Shown here piece after piece: positions 21,801 through 23,571 of a DNA stretch of 23,571 nucleotides (its first letter is position 1; each line of letters begins with the position of its first letter). Under the pieces are notes generated by a model. The model ran no database searches. It had not been told where the DNA came from and saw nothing but the letters and a program-made list of their open reading frames with translations. The DNA comes from Ettlia oleoabundans (taxonomy: Eukaryota; Chlorophyta; Chlorophyceae; Chlamydomonadales). A program made the translations under genes and the position numbers. The stretch spans positions 6,299-29,869 of the forward strand of contig JAAMXP010000165.1 of the NCBI GenBank assembly GCA_019693395.1. Direction: 5' to 3'.

Positions 21801-22904
21801 CTTCCATACACTCTTCAACTTGCAGGCTGGCTTTTTGAGCGGGATACCCTCAATGAACTTGTTTGCCCCGGGCGGCCCGCTCAGCGTGGGTTCCATTGCC
21901 GAGCTTGATGCTCCTACAGCAGCAGGACATGGGAGTCTCACTGGTGAAGGAGGGGGCCACCAGGTGAGAGTGGAGGCAAGAGGGCGCCCCCTTGCAGGCA
22001 CTAGAGGGTTCCTTGTTCACGCACAGCGGCTGATTGGCTGGCCTCGCCAGGCACCAGAGGAGGGATGGTTGATGAGCAAAGGCTGTTTCAACCAGGAGGC
22101 ACGATTCTGCGGTACTCCCACCGTGCGGCACCCATGCTGTTTGCTGTGCCTCCAGCCTCTGCTGTACTGGCACTTGAGGGCCACTTAGGTTTCCTTCAAC
22201 ACTCGAGCTGGTCCCATCATGTGTGTGGGGTCTGTGTCGCAATTCCCGTTGCAGTTAGGCAGACTGTAAACACAAAAAAATGCGAAGCTGCACCTGTCCC
22301 TTTCGTGTGCGCTGATGTCGCCCCTGCATGGGGGATGCACCTGTCCCTTTGATTGTGTTTCACCTGTCCCATCATGTGTGATGCACCTGTCCCTCTCGTG
22401 TGTGCTAACTGTTCCCCTTCCTGTATGTTTGTGCATGTAGATATCTCCTGTGCAGTCGTTTGACGACATGTTTGGAGGAAAGGAGGGCGGATCGGGAGTC
22501 AACTGGGAGCAGCTGCTGCGAGTGAGTTTCTTTCTTCCTTTTCCTTTCTTTCCTGAGTGAGTGGGGGTCAGGTTTGCATCAGAACTGCGAGTCACACTGT
22601 GCTGCTGATATTTGACAAGAAGAAAACCGTATTGGAGCAACAACGGGAGCCACAGCAGGAAAGGTTCATCTGTTGTTCTGAGAGTTTGCTGCTGCAGGAA
22701 GCTTATAAGCCTGATGCAGGAAGCGGCACACTGCCGCCCCCAGAGGCAGCGGCAGGTGCAGCAGAGGGCCAGGCGGGTGGTGGAGGAGCTGGGGAGCAGC
22801 TGGATGCCACTGTGCTGCTGCGCATGCTCAGCAACGCCTCAGGTGGGCTTGCTGGCAGCTCTGTGGGCCTTGCGGCAAGCGACACATTGCTAGCCAAAGC
22901 TTAA
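15873..22904 (+). CDS. CBP60-like calmodulin-binding protein (putative transcription regulator)
   Basis: Exons: 15873-15932, 16021-16238, 16441-16569, 16794-16857, 17098-17187, 17393-17498, 17753-17874, 18042-18137, 18270-18351, 18695-18813, 19116-19224, 19433-19638, [19914-20003, uncertain], 20240-20647, 20854-21546, 21826-21963, 22441-22521, 22698-22904. Phases agree; 975 aa, or 1005 with the uncertain exon. The order of motifs follows land-plant CBP60 proteins. The N-domain has GAPIRVELVDKNTGRLVDD (132-150), GQPLLSAKQAG..GRVTLPL and SSEALLSGQRPPFALLVRA. The central domain has DHVSKLKCVGNATQAKLRDL and TVGEFQQLVIWAQEDSSRC (322-340), then WEEAREHA. The third domain has DSRLRVFFTDDTLASGLLFA (367-386). 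Oddities are five GC donors (introns 3, 4, 5, 9, 13), a Cys cluster near 92-115, a Gln/Ala/Pro-rich tail of about 500 residues, and a basic RSKRGRR patch (718-724) that may be a nuclear signal. Calmodulin and DNA binding are known for plant relatives and only inferred here. Exon 5 and exon 9 ends are less certain than the others. Confidence 0.83.
17351..17392 (+). repeat. (TGCC)n repeat forming the acceptor tract of CBP60-like intron 5
   Basis: CTGCCTGCC units run directly into the CAG acceptor at 17392, so the microsatellite itself supplies the pyrimidine tract. Confidence 0.85.
17660..17690 (+). repeat. Dispersed repeat copy C, partial (CBP60-like intron 6)
   Basis: ACGTTTACAGTCTGCCTAA followed by TTGCAATGG matches the left half of copies A and B. 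The right half is absent. Confidence 0.55.
18388..18465 (+). repeat. (TGCC)n repeat in CBP60-like intron 9
   Basis: Two runs of TGCC units are separated by TGCAGCTGCCATGCCG-like sequence. The same motif occurs at the end of intron 5. Confidence 0.85.
18570..18694 (+). repeat. Degenerate repeat of about 20 bp leading into the exon 10 acceptor (CBP60-like intron 9)
   Basis: Variants of CTTGCTGTGAGCTGTGCT and TGTGCTCCCTTGC repeat up to the acceptor CCCTTGCAG, which looks like the last unit of the array. Confidence 0.65.
18861..18918 (+). repeat. Dispersed repeat copy A (CBP60-like intron 10)
   Basis: The shared core is GTGTTTACAGTCTGCCT ... GCAACGG ... GCGACACAGACCCC. It matches copy B at 22227-22286 in the opposite orientation with only a few differences, and partially matches copy C near 17660-17690. 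Confidence 0.75.
19914..20003 (+). other. Possible 90-nt cassette exon of the CBP60-like gene
   Basis: This stretch is open in the phase shared by the flanking exons (phase 0 on both sides). It follows a pyrimidine/T-rich tract ending in ATGCAG, and ends CAG before GCGAGT, which would be another GC donor. It would add 30 residues starting ACWSRRGHPGW. Leaving it out keeps the frame intact, so it could be optional or not an exon at all. Confidence 0.4.
21565..21701 (+). repeat. 95-bp-spaced 42-bp direct repeat in CBP60-like intron 15
   Basis: A 42-bp segment beginning CTCTGCTGATT and ending TTGCATTC-TCTGC occurs at 21565-21606 and 21660-21701 with two differences. Weaker partial copies follow to about 21765, suggesting an old tandem duplication. 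Confidence 0.85.
22227..22286 (-). repeat. Dispersed repeat copy B, inverted (CBP60-like intron 16)
   Basis: The reverse complement carries the same core as copy A, including GTGTTTACAGTCTGCCT and GCGACACAGACCCC. It lies next to a tandem array of ATGCACCTGTCCC units. Confidence 0.75.
22295..22410 (+). repeat. ATGCACCTGTCCC tandem repeat in CBP60-like intron 16
   Basis: CACCTGTCCC occurs four times (from about 22291, 22338, 22360 and 22384) with CATCATGTGTG or TTTCGTGTG spacers. A further GTCCCATCATGTGTG lies near 22211. Confidence 0.75.
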
Positions 22905-23571
22905 TCTCTTTTCAACATTGTATTGTGCCGCTTCACCTTACGTTGGGACGGGGCCTAGCTGCTCGCAAGAACCTCCCGCAGCCAGCCTTGCTCTACTGCA
23001 TTGTGCCAAACCTTTTTCTTCCCATATGGCGTTTCCCCACCTGCGTAGTAGGATGCAGAAATGGGATTTGTTGGGTCTGCACCTGCTACACCTGTAGTGC
23101 GATGAGCCTTTCTCTTCCGTCGGAAAATCTGCTCAGTCCGAAGGCCAGTCCAGAGCCAGTCTGGGCGGACTTTTGGACACCCAGCGGACAGGGAGGCCGT
23201 GTCCATGGACATCCAGCGGACTGGGCCTTGAGTGTCTGGGCCCAGTCCCGGCTCTGTCCGCTGGACACTGCCTGGACTGGCTCTGGACTGCTTCTTGTTG
23301 CTGCCGTTATTTCGTTTAATCCTCGTGCTGTACGAGGGTCTAAGTTGGGTATTTGCATTTGGGTTTGCAAAGAGCCACGTGGCATTTTACTGCCTGCCAG
23401 AGTGTCTGCTTCTAGCAGCAATTTGAAGTGTGCCAGCAAGGCAAAGGACAATTCAAAGCAGAGCAAGTAACAAGTAAAGTAATGAAAAATGCACCACAGA
23501 AAACTAACTCTTAGTGATAAGAAGGGTACAATCCACACGGGGACCCGGGCGGCTGTGGATGGGTGGGTGGG
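22905..23571. other. Region downstream of the CBP60-like gene
   Basis: It contains the 3' UTR of the CBP60-like gene and a foldback structure at 23146-23290. I found no exact TGTAA signal; a TGTAG lies near 23093. The last 50 bp are GC-rich with a GGGT repeat and might begin another gene, but nothing is recognisable. Confidence 0.5.
23146..23290. repeat. 145-bp foldback (inverted repeat) downstream of the CBP60-like gene
   Basis: The ends are a perfect 16-bp inverted repeat: CAGTCCAGAGCCAGTC at 23146-23161 and its reverse complement at 23275-23290. The interior holds GGACACCCAGCGGAC, GGACATCCAGCGGAC and the inverse GTCCGCTGGACAC, so the arms continue imperfectly. It could be a small non-autonomous foldback element or a 3' hairpin. 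No coding potential and no clear target-site duplication were seen. Confidence 0.75.

Noticed and set aside
23146..23290. Complete autonomous transposon
   Set aside because: Too short, no open frame for a transposase and no clear target-site duplication. Recorded only as a foldback repeat.

Overview
The window looks like nuclear DNA of a green alga, probably a core chlorophyte of the Chlorophyceae/Trebouxiophyceae kind. The reasons are GC-rich coding sequence, dense short-exon genes, Ala/Gln/Pro-rich low-complexity protein segments, abundant CAG/TGCC-type short repeats, and a TGTAA-type poly(A) signal after one gene. I cannot name the species. All exon models were built by hand from splice consensus, reading phase and remembered family conservation. 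In each model the exon lengths and intron phases agree from start to end.

There are four protein-coding genes. (1) Minus strand, 7499 down past the left edge: TRAPPC11 (foie gras), a subunit of the TRAPP trafficking complex. Seventeen exons are seen and its C-terminus lies outside the window. (2) Plus strand, 7963-11469: BCKDHB, the mitochondrial branched-chain 2-oxoacid dehydrogenase E1 beta subunit, 11 exons, 387 aa, complete. (3) Minus strand, 15002-12086: a bacterial-type D-3-hydroxybutyrate dehydrogenase of the SDR family, 9 exons, 271 aa, complete. (4) Plus strand, 15873-22904: a CBP60-like calmodulin-binding protein, 17 or 18 exons, about 975-1005 aa, complete. It has the three-part CBP60 core, a cysteine cluster inside the N-terminal domain, and a long Gln/Ala/Pro-rich tail.

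TRAPPC11 and BCKDHB are divergent over 463 bp. BCKDHB and the hydroxybutyrate dehydrogenase are convergent with about 616 bp between stop codons. The dehydrogenase and CBP60-like genes are divergent over 870 bp. Genes 2 and 3 have a plausible metabolic link: leucine breakdown through BCKDH ends in acetoacetate, which the neighbouring enzyme interconverts with D-3-hydroxybutyrate. The other two genes have no evident functional link to them.

The most unusual features are in gene structure. Seven of about 51 complete introns appear to start with GC rather than GT, including three in a row in the CBP60-like gene. Tandem duplications sit on splice junctions in BCKDHB (35-bp unit) and TRAPPC11 (a triplicated donor and a duplicated acceptor). 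Introns also carry minisatellites, and a short dispersed repeat occurs three times in introns of the CBP60-like gene. No CRISPR array, rRNA, tRNA or complete autonomous mobile element was seen.
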